DNA of 64,000 nt from PHAA01 sp963665865 (lineage in GTDB: Bacteria; Bacillota; Syntrophomonadia; Syntrophomonadales; Syntrophomonadaceae): the NCBI GenBank assembly GCA_963665865.2, contig CAXXWF010000001.1, forward strand, positions 2,666,001-2,730,000, read 5' to 3'. The number at the start of each line of letters is the position of its first letter. The first letter of the stretch is position 1. Made by a program: the position numbers and the translations under genes. Positions 46,026-55,493 of the stretch are shown here, piece after piece. The notes beneath the pieces are model-generated. The model was not told the DNA's origin. It did no database searches and saw nothing but the letters and a program-made list of their open reading frames with translations.

Positions 46026-46279
46026 AGAATACCCCTCTAGTAATACTAGAGGGGCTCAAAATTTCTTTATTAATCAGGTGGCGGAGGATTCTGCATCATT
46101 AACCAAAAACTAAAAACCTCACTTTAGCCTCTAACGAACACCTGTGCCAAACGGACCTTCAACCTAAACTATTAGAAGGGTATTTACTTACTAACTTAAA
46201 CTAACCTGTTAACCATTGTGGTTGGAAACTAATAAACCTTGGGATAACTACCCGAGTTACTTAATCTCTCCGCCACCTT
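46026..46279 (-). ncRNA. Candidate structured small RNA (~200-250 nt)
   Basis: A stretch without a gene, closed by AGGTGGCGGAG at 46076-46086 and its complement at 46268-46278 (further pairing with a 1-base bulge beyond the 11 bp). On the minus strand a sigma-A-like promoter fits exactly: TTGCTT at 46314-46309, a 17-base spacer, TATACT at 46291-46286, so transcription would start right at the closing stem. A terminator-type hairpin lies at the other end. Internal hairpins include AACCA/TGGTT and GGG/CCC. Size, a long closing stem and a dedicated promoter recall 6S RNA, but I could not confirm its conserved features. Confidence 0.5.
46032..46054. terminator. Bidirectional hairpin after the VanW gene
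   Basis: A near-perfect palindrome CCCCTCTAG/CTAGAGGGG with a short AT loop, 27 bases past the VanW stop. The plus side has only a T-rich trailer. It may also end the minus-strand RNA proposed at 46026-46279. Confidence 0.6.
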
Positions 46280-46285
46280 AATTGG

Positions 46286-46314
46286 AGTATAGTCGCAATT
46301 TTATGGAAAAGCAA
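46286..46314 (-). promoter_or_regulatory. Promoter of the candidate small RNA
   Basis: -35 TTGCTT and -10 TATACT on the minus strand, separated by 17 bases, lying between the end of the PAS/GGDEF/HD-GYP gene and the closing stem of the RNA. Predicted start at about 46279. Confidence 0.5.
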
Positions 46315-46439
46315 GGCTAAAATTTATCCAATTTTCGCGAACCTAACAATCCTCATTAATTAATACCCTCAAGTTCTGCAGTAAGTACTGCAGCGCCTGA
46401 TACAATAAATCAGACCTACGCAAATCGCTGTCTAATCTA

Positions 46440-49091
46440 TTACCATTGTATACCTAAAACCTTCTCCAGAAATACTCTAGCAACAATCGGGTCAAACTGC
46501 TTTCCCGAATTGCTTTTTATTTCTGCTATAACCGTATCTTCACTCAATGCCTTACGATAAGGTCTATCACTAGTCATGGCATCGTACGCATCAGCAAGGG
46601 CCATAATCCGTGCTTGCAAGGGTATTTCTGTGCCTTTTAAACCATTCGGGTAGCCTTTTCCATCCCATCTTTCATGGTGAGCTAAGACGCAATCTGCCAA
46701 ATGTGAAAATTCATTTACGGAACTTAATATACGATAGCCTGTTTCTGAATGCCGCTTGATTTCAAACCATTCAGACCCATTAAGCTTTCCGGGTTTGTTT
46801 AGTATAGTTTCATCGAGGGTAATCTTTCCTATATCATGCATTAATCCACCTGTACGAAGTTCACCAAGGTCTTCCGCCCCTATATCCAAAGCAATTCCTA
46901 TGGCGGCGCATAATTCACTTACCCTTTGAGAATGTTGCTCTTCTCTTATATTTTTTTCATATAAAGTGCTGATAATTACTTTTATGGTTCTACTCCCCAT
47001 ACTGGAGCCTTCGGACAGCTTACGTCTATACATATAGTCTTCGGCTTTCTTATATATGGTTGTCATCTCTTCTGCAGTCTCCCGTTTGGTTTCCCACCCA
47101 AAGGAAACGGACAAGGCGATCGAATTAATTTTTTCCTGAACCAGGGTTGCATTAATTCGCTGAACAATTATTTCTGCTTCATCCGAATCGGTTTTTGGTA
47201 ATAGAAACATAAATTCATCTCCGCCAATTCTGGCTATAATATCATCAGCCCGACATTTTTCTTTCATAACCTCAGCCACTTTTCTTAAAAGCTCATCACC
47301 TATCGCATGACCAAAAGCGTCATTGGCAAGCTTTAAGCCATTAACATCTGCCATAACCAGGGTTATTGGCAGGTTTCTTTCTGTATCCAGCCTTTTTAAC
47401 TCTTCTTCGAAAAATCTGCGATTATATAATCCGGTTAGATAATCATGATAGCTCAAATATTCAATCTTTGCTTGCCGTTCCTTTTTTTCAGTAAAGTCTC
47501 TAAATACCAGGACTACTCCATTTATGTTACCATCTTCATCTTTAATAGGGGCCGCACTATCTTCAATCGGTCTTTCAATACCATCTTTGGAAACCAATAT
47601 GGTATGATTAGCAATTTCAATGGTTTTTCCAGTCTCTAATACTTCTCTGACCGGGCTGATACTTCTTTCCTGGGTAAATTCGTTGCGTATATCAAATACT
47701 TCTTCCAGAGACTTTCCGAAAGCTTCCTCTTTTGTCCAGCCAGTAAGCTGTTCAGCAACTTTATTAAACAAATAAATTTCGCCCTGGCGATTGGTTGAGA
47801 TTACACCATCCCCAATTGATAGCAGCGTCATCTTCTGAATAGCAGCTTCCTCCGCTCTGGCTTTTTCCAATTCTTTACGCTCAGTGATATCACGAACGGA
47901 TTGAATAGCACCAATTATATTCCCGTCAAGGTCAATAAGTTTAGAGGCCGCCCCCCATAAATAAGCACCTTTGCCCAGACAAGCGTTGGGCACATATATT
48001 TCGCCGAAAATGGTATCGTCTTTCTGTTTGACAAAATCATACTTTCCCTTTATATCATCGAATTCACGGTTTGACACAAGGGCTAGATCTATCAAGACTG
48101 GACGCCGTTTTCCATAGAAGGGGATAGTGTATTCATAATCACCCCGGCCGATCATCTGTTCCTTGAATACTCCCGTCATTTCTTCCATAGCTTTGTTCCA
48201 AAAGACAACCTTTCCCTGTTGGTCAATAACCGAGGTAGCATCAGGTAAAAGTTCAATGACCTGTTCCATCTGCTGCTGTGCTGCTTTTACAAGCGCTTCC
48301 GAATGCTTACGTTCGGAAATGTTTCGGCAAGTCCCCTCAATATGTAATAGTTCACCATTGCGATTGCGGACCGCCCGGACAGCAAAGGACATCCATATTT
48401 TCCAGCCATCTTTATGATACATCTGTGTTTCCAAGCTATAATGGTCATGGTCCACCAGGCTATCCAGAAGTTTTTTTCTGTCTTCTGGATAAACGTAGAG
48501 CTGATACTGGACGTCGTGTATGTCATTGATCATTTCCTCGGTGGAGGTAAAACCAAATGTTTTTGCAAAGGCCAGGTTAATGCTGATAAAACTTCCTTGC
48601 GGACTTATTTGATATATCCCATCAGCGCTATTTTCAAAAATGGACCGGTATTTTTCTTCACTTCTTTTGAGTTCTTCCTCCATTTGCTTGCGCTCGGTAA
48701 TGTCAATACCGGAACCTAATATGGCAGGCTGTCCTCCATAGTCAATCACTGATTCAGTGTAGGCTATCCATCTGCCTTCTCCAACCCGATTTATAATTTT
48801 AATTTCCCGGTTGGGATGGCTCTCTGGCCCGCTTTGCAGTATCATTTCTTTAATTAGTTGTTGATGCTCAGGATCAACAATTTCCCAATTAGATTTCATT
48901 CCATACAATTCTTCTGCACTATAGCCGCTAATTTTTTCAAAAGGAGGATTTACATATATATACCTACCTTGTTGGACAACGCAAATGGGTGTAATGACGT
49001 TTTCAACAAGTATCTGGAACTGCCCATTAATTGCTTCTGGGTTGTTCCCTGCTTTAGTAATACCTCTTTCCATTGTCTCAGGATAGTCCAT
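46440..49091 (-). CDS. PAS-PAS-PAS-PAS-GGDEF-HD-GYP signalling protein
   Basis: An 883-residue soluble sensor. Four PAS domains (about 25-132, 145-262, 272-400, 412-535) are followed by a GGDEF domain (about 545-700) with an intact RIGGDEF at about 620, so it could make cyclic di-GMP. The C-terminal HD-GYP domain (about 710-883) has GLMHDIGK at about 750 and HHERWDGKGYP at about 805, so it could hydrolyse the same messenger. No membrane helices, so input is cytoplasmic (redox, heme, flavin or ligand; not determinable). Having both opposing activities is common, and one is often regulatory. Confidence 0.95.
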   Translation of the reverse strand: MDYPETMERGITKAGNNPEAINGQFQILVENVITPICVVQQGRYIYVNPPFEKISGYSAEELYGMKSNWEIVDPEHQQLIKEMILQSGPESHPNREIKIINRVGEGRWIAYTESVIDYGGQPAILGSGIDITERKQMEEELKRSEEKYRSIFENSADGIYQISPQGSFISINLAFAKTFGFTSTEEMINDIHDVQYQLYVYPEDRKKLLDSLVDHDHYSLETQMYHKDGWKIWMSFAVRAVRNRNGELLHIEGTCRNISERKHSEALVKAAQQQMEQVIELLPDATSVIDQQGKVVFWNKAMEEMTGVFKEQMIGRGDYEYTIPFYGKRRPVLIDLALVSNREFDDIKGKYDFVKQKDDTIFGEIYVPNACLGKGAYLWGAASKLIDLDGNIIGAIQSVRDITERKELEKARAEEAAIQKMTLLSIGDGVISTNRQGEIYLFNKVAEQLTGWTKEEAFGKSLEEVFDIRNEFTQERSISPVREVLETGKTIEIANHTILVSKDGIERPIEDSAAPIKDEDGNINGVVLVFRDFTEKKERQAKIEYLSYHDYLTGLYNRRFFEEELKRLDTERNLPITLVMADVNGLKLANDAFGHAIGDELLRKVAEVMKEKCRADDIIARIGGDEFMFLLPKTDSDEAEIIVQRINATLVQEKINSIALSVSFGWETKRETAEEMTTIYKKAEDYMYRRKLSEGSSMGSRTIKVIISTLYEKNIREEQHSQRVSELCAAIGIALDIGAEDLGELRTGGLMHDIGKITLDETILNKPGKLNGSEWFEIKRHSETGYRILSSVNEFSHLADCVLAHHERWDGKGYPNGLKGTEIPLQARIMALADAYDAMTSDRPYRKALSEDTVIAEIKSNSGKQFDPIVARVFLEKVLGIQW

Positions 49092-49290
49092 ATTACGCCT
49101 CCTGCTCCTAAAATAAATATAACCATATATTTACAATGTTATCTAAATATCATCTAAATCCTCCAATTGGGCAGCAAATCTGTGTCGAATTCGCAAACCT
49201 TCTCCTAAAGCTTCCATACCATTGCGCAAAATCCTCTATATTCTCGCTATTTGTTTATTTCTGTATGAAAGTACGCCCCATTAAAAACAA

Positions 49291-49319
49291 TTCCCTCAAA
49301 CCATCAGTCTGAGGGAATA
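49291..49319. terminator. Hairpin between ligA and the PAS/GGDEF gene
   Basis: ATTCCCTCA pairs with TGAGGGAAT around an 11-base loop, in the 395-base gap 49092-49486. The rest of the gap has a small GGTGCCTGACACC palindrome (49421-49433) and no gene. Confidence 0.5.
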
Positions 49320-49486
49320 TAAAACCCTATAGAAACATTGCGATTCAGCTTCCTAAAAATAATTACAGCTTCTTTTGCATAAAACAGTAGATGTTTATTC
49401 TCGAATAAGTTTGTTAGTTAGGTGCCTGACACCCATAAACCGGTCCTTTATATATCAGCTGGGCGTTTTTATAATTATCCCGATTA

Positions 49487-51502
49487 TTACTGGAGCATAC
49501 TTATAAGATCATCCTCAGTAAGAACTTGTATTTCTAGATTCTGAGCCTTGGTGAGTTTGCTGCCAGCGTCTTCGCCGGCTAGTACATACGCCGTTTTCTT
49601 GGATACACTTTCAGAAACACGTCCTCCATGTTCTTCAATTAACTTACGTGCCTGCTCTCTGGTCATGGTCGGCAAAGTACCAGTGAGAACGAATGTCTTG
49701 CCTTCGAGCCGATTGTCAATTAAACTATTAAATCCCTGTGACTTCATATTAACACCAGCACTTTTAAGGCGATCAAGTACATATGTATTTTGCTCCAGTT
49801 CAAAGAAAGCTCTAATGTCTCTGGCGCTTATCGCTCCGAAGCCTTCTAAGTTTACAAGTTCCTCGTAACTAGCCCCTGCGATGGCAAAAATATCTGCAAA
49901 GTTGTTCTTCAATATGGTTCCCGCATATTTTCCCACGTTGCGTATGCCTAAGCCATTAATCAATCTATCAATGTCGTTGTCTTTAGAGCGCTCAATAGCG
50001 GAAAGTACCTTGTCGGTACTCTTGGTCGTATCAGATTTTTTAGCATCGGGATTGCCGGTGATGGCATCTCGAATAAGGTCTTCTCGGCGATCCTTAAGAT
50101 AATAAATATCCGATAAATCCTTAATGTACCCTTTACCAAGCAGTGCCCGTACAACCGCAGGACCTAGTCCATCAATATCCATAGCTTGCCGGGATGCGAA
50201 ATGAATTAGAAGACGAGCGAGTTGGGTCGGGCAACTAGAATTAGTGCAGTAAATATCGGACCCTTCCTCCCTAACGGCAGGTGAACCGCAGTCCGGACAT
50301 CTGTCCGGAATCAGGAAGGGGGAAGTACCATCCGGGCGTTTATCTTTTACTACGGCTATGATTTGCGGAATGATTTCAGCAGCTTTACGAACGATGACTG
50401 TATCACCTATGCGGATATCTAAACGGTCAATTTGGTCCTGGTTATGAAGTGACGCGCGAGATACTGTTGTACCAGCCAACCTTACCGGATTTAAAACCGC
50501 CAAGGGAGTTAGTCGGCCCGTTCGCCCAACATTAACCTCTATATTGAGTACCTCGGTTTGCTTTTCTTCGGGAGGATATTTATAGGCAATCGCCCATCTG
50601 GGCACCTTAGATGTGGCACCTAATGTCTCACGATCCGAGAGGCTGTCAACTTTGATAACAGCACCATCTAAACCATATGAGAATCCCGCACGCGTATCAT
50701 CTATAGCGCAGATGGCGTCCCATACCTCAACCTCGGTTCTGCAGGTTGTGTACATCGACACCTGAAATCCCTGCTCCGACAGCCAATTAAGCGTTTGGGC
50801 GTGAGATCTAAATTCTTTTCCGCGGACAGCCTGAAGGTTAAATATGATAATAGAGAGATTGCGATCGGCAACAACCTGAGGATTCAACTGACGCAAGGTA
50901 CCAGCCGCGCAGTTTCGGGGATTGGCAAAGAGCTTTCGCCCCTCTTCCTCCTGGCGCGCATTGACTGCTGCAAATACCTCGTTATCCATGTAGACCTCAC
51001 CTCGCACTTCAAGGTAAGGAATTTTTGCAAATAATGTCCGGGGGATCGACTTTATCATTTTCAGATTATCAGTTACGTCTTCCCCATAGTTAATCCCATC
51101 ACCACGGGTAATGCCCTGAACAAATTCTCCGTCTCTGTACCGTAGGGCAACCGACAGTCCATCTATTTTGGGTTCCACAATGAACGTTGGATCATCAAGT
51201 TCTCTCTGCACTTTGCGAACAAAGTCAATAACTTCGCTGCTGGAGAACTTATCATCAAGTGATAACATTGGCACATCATGGTGAACCTGCTTACCCGTTG
51301 CGCGCCCAGCACTTTCACCGACACGTTGGGTTGGAGAATCTTTCGTGATAAGCTCAGGGTGCTCTCGTTCCAGGTCTTCAAGTTCACGCAACATCATATC
51401 GTAATCATAATCGCTGATTTCGGGAGAATTTTCGTCAAAGTATTTTCGATTATGGTATTCAAGTTGCTCCCTCAACTTGTTGATTCTCTCTTGTGCCTTC
51501 AT
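49487..51502 (-). CDS. ligA: NAD-dependent DNA ligase
   Basis: A 671-residue LigA. Adenylation motif EPKIDGLSVALRYRDG with the catalytic Lys (about 112-118); OB fold; zinc finger CPDCG with CTNSSC; helix-hairpin-helix repeats; C-terminal BRCT domain (about 590-671, TFVLTGTLPTMTREQARKLI). I start at ATG 51502 because the family begins at this KAQERINKLREQLE helix; a GTG six codons earlier is possible. Downstream of pcrA on the same strand, 183 bases apart, a common pairing in Firmicutes. Confidence 0.96.
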   Translation of the reverse strand: MKAQERINKLREQLEYHNRKYFDENSPEISDYDYDMMLRELEDLEREHPELITKDSPTQRVGESAGRATGKQVHHDVPMLSLDDKFSSSEVIDFVRKVQRELDDPTFIVEPKIDGLSVALRYRDGEFVQGITRGDGINYGEDVTDNLKMIKSIPRTLFAKIPYLEVRGEVYMDNEVFAAVNARQEEEGRKLFANPRNCAAGTLRQLNPQVVADRNLSIIIFNLQAVRGKEFRSHAQTLNWLSEQGFQVSMYTTCRTEVEVWDAICAIDDTRAGFSYGLDGAVIKVDSLSDRETLGATSKVPRWAIAYKYPPEEKQTEVLNIEVNVGRTGRLTPLAVLNPVRLAGTTVSRASLHNQDQIDRLDIRIGDTVIVRKAAEIIPQIIAVVKDKRPDGTSPFLIPDRCPDCGSPAVREEGSDIYCTNSSCPTQLARLLIHFASRQAMDIDGLGPAVVRALLGKGYIKDLSDIYYLKDRREDLIRDAITGNPDAKKSDTTKSTDKVLSAIERSKDNDIDRLINGLGIRNVGKYAGTILKNNFADIFAIAGASYEELVNLEGFGAISARDIRAFFELEQNTYVLDRLKSAGVNMKSQGFNSLIDNRLEGKTFVLTGTLPTMTREQARKLIEEHGGRVSESVSKKTAYVLAGEDAGSKLTKAQNLEIQVLTEDDLISMLQ

Positions 51503-51703
51503 ATTGATCCAGTTCCCCACTTTGCTTTGCTATTTCCCCCTGCGGGCACTTCCCCCTTCATCCTTCGGATACTACTGATGCTCCCTCTGGTCGCCATTAA
51601 GGTTGCGGGTACTACCGATGTTCTCGTTGGTCACGATTAATGTTGCACCCTGCGGGCACTTCTGATGTTCACTAACAAGCTTGGAGCGTCTGTTTTGTCT
51701 TCT

Positions 51704-53791
51704 TTATACTATCTTCTCCAGAGGAGCCATATCTAATCGCAGCATACGAGTTCCAGCCCGTTCAAAATCGATGACCGCAATATCATCGTCGCTCAGCTTT
51801 AGAACCAAACCCATGCCGAACTTCTTGTGAATCACCGTATCGCCTTCAAATAGCTTGCCGCCTACCCTCTTCTTTTCGTGCGGGGACTCAATCAACTCCG
51901 CCGGTATCTCCTGAATGAATCGTGAAGGGGGGTTATTCCTTTCGTAGCCATACAACAGGCGCGAAACTGCATTGGTGAGGTAGAGCCTCTCTTGAGCTCT
52001 GGTAATTCCCACATAACATAACCTTCGTTCTTCCTCCATATCCTGCAGTGTCTCGGTGCGATAGGAGGGGAATACCCCTTCTTCCATCCCGGTCATAAAG
52101 ACAGCCGGGAATTCAAGGCCTTTCGCCCCATGATAGGTCATCATCACCACCGAATCACTGTGATCGAGTTCGTCTGTATCCTGAACCAATGCGATACGGG
52201 CCAGAAAATCCTCTAAGCTATCAATTCCTTCTTTTTCAAATTCCACGGCCAGAGATCGCAGTTCCTGTAAGTTTTCAATCCGGGTTTGAGCTTCAGCAAC
52301 ATTATTCTTTTTCAGGTCCTCCACATATCCGCTCATTTCCATAACCTGATCCAGAATATCTTTTACTGAGGCACCGGATTCATTCAGATTGCCAAAGTAA
52401 GTAATCATTCCATAGAAATCTTCCAGCATTCCGGCCATTTTTTTGCTTATACCAACTATTTCACCCGCATTGGGCAGTACCTCTATAATTGGCAAATCAT
52501 CAACCGCAGCGTACTCTTCCAGCTTCTCTATAGTCTTATCCCCAATGCCCCGTCGGGGGATATTAATAATTCTCCGAAAACTTAAGCGATCATTCTTGTT
52601 GCAGACCAACTTTAGATAAGCAACAATATCACGAATCTCTTTTCTTTCATAGAATTTACGTGCCCCAATGATGCGATAGGAAATATATTTACGCAGGAGG
52701 GCCTCTTCAATAATGCGCGATTGAGCGTGGGTGCGGTAGAAAATGGCACAGTCATTGTAGCTGCGACCTTCCCGATCAACCAGGTCTGCAATGGTATTCG
52801 CTACAAACTGCGCCTCCTGGAAGCTGTCTCCCGCACAGAAGTATATTATTTTTTCCCCCTCCGGATTATCGGTCTGCAGAATCTTCTCTTCCCGATCGCT
52901 ATTGTTTGCAATTACGGCATTGGCAGCTTCAATAATCTGTTGAGTGGACCGATAGTTGGTTTCTAACTTCACCAGTTTGGCATCCTTATAATCTGTTAAA
53001 AATTTCTTAACATTGCCTGGTTCTGCTCCTCGCCAACTATAGATAGATTGGTCGGGATCGCCCACCACAAATATATTATTATGCCGGGCACCCAGCATGT
53101 TGGCCCAGAGATACTGGGCATAATTAGTATCCTGATACTCATCCACCATAATATAGCGAAACCAATTTTGATATTTCTCTAATATTTGGGGATTATCTTT
53201 GAACAATTTGATGCACAACACAATCAAATCTTCAAAATCAAGGGCATTAAACTCTTTCAACCGGGCGTTGTAGATGCGGTATATTTGATAATACTTATCC
53301 TTCACCAGGGTTGGAATACTCAAGTTATTGAAGTAGGTTTCAGGGTTCATTAGACTGTTTTTGGCTTGTTTTATGGCATAAAGCAATTCATCCGGTTTGC
53401 TCTCATAATCATGTTCTTCTTTTAAAATCTCCTTCATCAGGGTTTTACTTTCCCCTTCACCTATAATGGCAAAGCTTTTATTATAACCCAAGAGATTGAT
53501 ATCCATCCGCAAGATTTTATAACAGGCTGCATGGAAGGTTTGGATCCAATGGCCGCTATAATCGGGAATCAACTGTGTTACCCGAGCTCGCATTTCCTGC
53601 GCCGCCTTGTTGGTAAATGTAATGGCTAGTATGGAATCAGGGTTGACTCCATTATCAATCAGATTACTGATCCTGCTAGTGAGGACTCTGGTCTTACCAC
53701 TGCCAGCACCTGCCAGAACCATACAGGGTCCATTAATATGCAGAACTGCCTCCTGTTGCTGGTCATTTAAACCTGTTAAAATATCAGACAT
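51704..53791 (-). CDS. pcrA: UvrD/PcrA-type 3'-5' DNA helicase
   Basis: A 695-residue superfamily 1 helicase for repair and rolling-circle replication. Walker A GAGSGKTRVL (about 30), Walker B DEYQDTNYAQ (about 220), VGDPDQSIYSWRGA (about 243), TYHGAKGLEFP (about 560) and a C-terminal Tudor-like RNA-polymerase-binding patch (GDTVIHKKFGMGLVL). Complete. Its own ATG has only a weak ribosome site; the strong AGGTGGAG lies upstream in front of a tiny overlapping frame. Confidence 0.96.
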   Translation of the reverse strand: MSDILTGLNDQQQEAVLHINGPCMVLAGAGSGKTRVLTSRISNLIDNGVNPDSILAITFTNKAAQEMRARVTQLIPDYSGHWIQTFHAACYKILRMDINLLGYNKSFAIIGEGESKTLMKEILKEEHDYESKPDELLYAIKQAKNSLMNPETYFNNLSIPTLVKDKYYQIYRIYNARLKEFNALDFEDLIVLCIKLFKDNPQILEKYQNWFRYIMVDEYQDTNYAQYLWANMLGARHNNIFVVGDPDQSIYSWRGAEPGNVKKFLTDYKDAKLVKLETNYRSTQQIIEAANAVIANNSDREEKILQTDNPEGEKIIYFCAGDSFQEAQFVANTIADLVDREGRSYNDCAIFYRTHAQSRIIEEALLRKYISYRIIGARKFYERKEIRDIVAYLKLVCNKNDRLSFRRIINIPRRGIGDKTIEKLEEYAAVDDLPIIEVLPNAGEIVGISKKMAGMLEDFYGMITYFGNLNESGASVKDILDQVMEMSGYVEDLKKNNVAEAQTRIENLQELRSLAVEFEKEGIDSLEDFLARIALVQDTDELDHSDSVVMMTYHGAKGLEFPAVFMTGMEEGVFPSYRTETLQDMEEERRLCYVGITRAQERLYLTNAVSRLLYGYERNNPPSRFIQEIPAELIESPHEKKRVGGKLFEGDTVIHKKFGMGLVLKLSDDDIAVIDFERAGTRMLRLDMAPLEKIV

Positions 53792-53813
53792 TCCAGTTAC
53801 CCGCTTTCATCAC
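53784..53813 (-). promoter_or_regulatory. Tiny leader frame overlapping the pcrA start
   Basis: AGGTGGAG (53823-53830) is followed 7 bases later by ATG-TGA (a start-stop) and, overlapping it, by GTG ATG and seven more codons ending in TGA at 53784. That stop lies just inside pcrA (second codon), in another frame. Such an arrangement would let terminating ribosomes restart on pcrA. No peptide function is implied. Confidence 0.4.
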
Positions 53814-53911
53814 ATAACTTATCTCCACCTTTAATAATAACACAACCACGCCAACAGTTTAATCGTTACCATATTATGACTAAAAATTATAACCTGCTGG
53901 ACAATAATAAG

Positions 53912-53933
53912 GGGGACGGTCTAAACCGTCCCC
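53912..53933. repeat. GGGGACGGT palindrome between pcrA and hisIE
   Basis: GGGGACGGT and ACCGTCCCC with a 4-base loop. The same core occurs in the larger element at 55404-55477, so it belongs to a dispersed palindromic repeat. On the minus strand it is followed by CTTATTATT and may act as the his operon terminator. Confidence 0.65.
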
Positions 53934-53955
53934 TCAGAGTGTCACGTCGCAACTG

Positions 53956-54603
53956 TTAGCGACGGGATTTTAATTCCATGAATATGTCCTCTAATGTTAC
54001 TCCCTGCTCAACCAGGAGTACCAGCAGGTGATAAAGCAAGTCAGATGTTTCATATACTACTTCGGCCTTACTGCGATTCTTAGACGCAATAATAACCTCG
54101 GCATTCTCTTCTCCTACTTTTTTCAAAATCTTATCCAGCCCTTTGTCAAAAAGGTAGGTGGTGTAAGACCCTTCGGGCATCTTCTCTTTCCGTTCGACGA
54201 TGATATTATACAGTTCAGCTAGTATCCCAGGTCCCACTGGAGAGGCGTAGACCCGGTCGGGATCAAATACCAAGGGGGCAACTTCCTGACCGTCGGCATT
54301 TCTATAAAAGCATGAATAATGCCCGGTATGGCAGGCAGCTCCGGTCTGCTCCACTTTAATCAATATAGTATCCTCATCGCAGTCGTATAATATTTCTTTA
54401 ACTTCCTGGATATGACCGGAGGACTCTCCCTTCATCCAAAGGGATTGACGGCTGCGCGAGTAAAACCAGGTATTCCTGCTCTGAATGGTCTTTCCCAGGG
54501 ATTCTGCATTCATATAGGCCATCATCAATACTTGACCGCTCTGATAATCCTGAATAATAGCCGGAACCAGCCCCCGTTCGTCAAATTTAATGGTATTTAT
54601 CAT
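53956..54603 (-). CDS. hisIE: Bifunctional phosphoribosyl-AMP cyclohydrolase / phosphoribosyl-ATP pyrophosphohydrolase
   Basis: A 215-residue fusion doing histidine steps 2 and 3. HisI part (1-110): SRSRQSLWMKGESSG and the metal site DCDEDT with CHTGHYSC. HisE part (about 118-215): GEENAEVIIASKNRSKAEVV and a MazG-like helix. The start overlaps the hisF stop by 4 bases (ATGA). Last gene of the his operon. Confidence 0.96.
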   Translation of the reverse strand: MINTIKFDERGLVPAIIQDYQSGQVLMMAYMNAESLGKTIQSRNTWFYSRSRQSLWMKGESSGHIQEVKEILYDCDEDTILIKVEQTGAACHTGHYSCFYRNADGQEVAPLVFDPDRVYASPVGPGILAELYNIIVERKEKMPEGSYTTYLFDKGLDKILKKVGEENAEVIIASKNRSKAEVVYETSDLLYHLLVLLVEQGVTLEDIFMELKSRR

Positions 54604-55358
54604 ATTCTTATCGCCACTCCTTTTCCAGCCAGATATTCCTTGGCTTCCTTAATGGTGTATTCTCGATAATGAAAAATGGAAGCACATAACACCGCATCTG
54701 CCCTGCCGTTTTCACAAGCTTCATAGAGATGTTCCAAACTTCCGGCACCACCGGAGGCAATAACCGGAATAGAAAGCCCTTCGGCAACCGCCGCTGTTAG
54801 CGGAATGTCGTAACCTCCTTTGGTACCATCCTTATCCATACTGGTTAGAAGGATTTCCCCTGCTCCTAAACTTTGGACTTTATGGGCCCATTCCAATACA
54901 TCTATCCCGGTAGGGGTTCTCCCACCATTGATATATACCTCCCAGCCACCAGTAATCTTGCGGCGAGCATCTATGGCTACGATGATACACTGACTGCCAA
55001 ACTTTAGAGCCCCTTCTGTGACCAGTGCTGGTTCCTGAATGGCTGCGGAATTGATAGAAACCTTATCAGCTCCGGCATGGAGAGTATCCCGGATATCATC
55101 TATATTACGTATCCCGCCGCCTACAGCAAAGGGAATAAATACTTCCCGGGCTGTATTTCGGACTACCTCCAGCATAGTCTTTCTAGCCTCGGAAGAGGCA
55201 GTGATGTCCAAAAAGACGAGTTCATCGGCTCCTGCGCGGTCATAGAAGGCAGCTAGTTCCACCGGATCACCAGCATCCCTCAAGTTTACGAAATTTATCC
55301 CTTTTACGACCCTTCCGGCATGTACATCCAAACAAGGTATTATTCTTTTAGCCAGCAT
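54600..55358 (-). CDS. hisF: Imidazole glycerol phosphate synthase, cyclase subunit
   Basis: A 252-residue (beta/alpha)8 cyclase. Catalytic Asp residues in PCLDVHAGRVVKG (about 11) and IVAIDARR (about 130); phosphate sites VGGGIR and ASGGAG. Partners with HisH. The 135-base gap upstream to hisA is filled by a palindromic repeat rather than a promoter. Confidence 0.97.
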   Translation of the reverse strand: MLAKRIIPCLDVHAGRVVKGINFVNLRDAGDPVELAAFYDRAGADELVFLDITASSEARKTMLEVVRNTAREVFIPFAVGGGIRNIDDIRDTLHAGADKVSINSAAIQEPALVTEGALKFGSQCIIVAIDARRKITGGWEVYINGGRTPTGIDVLEWAHKVQSLGAGEILLTSMDKDGTKGGYDIPLTAAVAEGLSIPVIASGGAGSLEHLYEACENGRADAVLCASIFHYREYTIKEAKEYLAGKGVAIRI

Positions 55359-55403
55359 TGCGGGGCTCCCCCTTTAATATTTAACTGTCACGGTTGGTCC
55401 AAC

Positions 55404-55477
55404 GTAACAAGGGGACGGTTCCATTGTTACATAATTGGTGGTCTCAAAGTGTAACAACGGAACCGTCCCCTTGTTAC
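55404..55477. repeat. Long palindromic GGGGACGGTTCC element between hisA and hisF
   Basis: Arms of 27 bases (55404-55430 and 55451-55477) match at 26 positions around a 20-base loop; each arm begins with GTAACAAGGGGACGGTTCC or its complement. Inserted between two co-oriented his genes without breaking either. Resembles REP-type repeats seen in Clostridia. Confidence 0.85.
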
Positions 55478-55493
55478 GCTTGTTATGCTGCTG

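Noticed and set aside
51538..51670. Repeated CCTGCGGGCACTTC segments between ligA and pcrA as a repeat family
   Set aside because: Only two short partial copies within 110 bases; too little to separate from local duplication.
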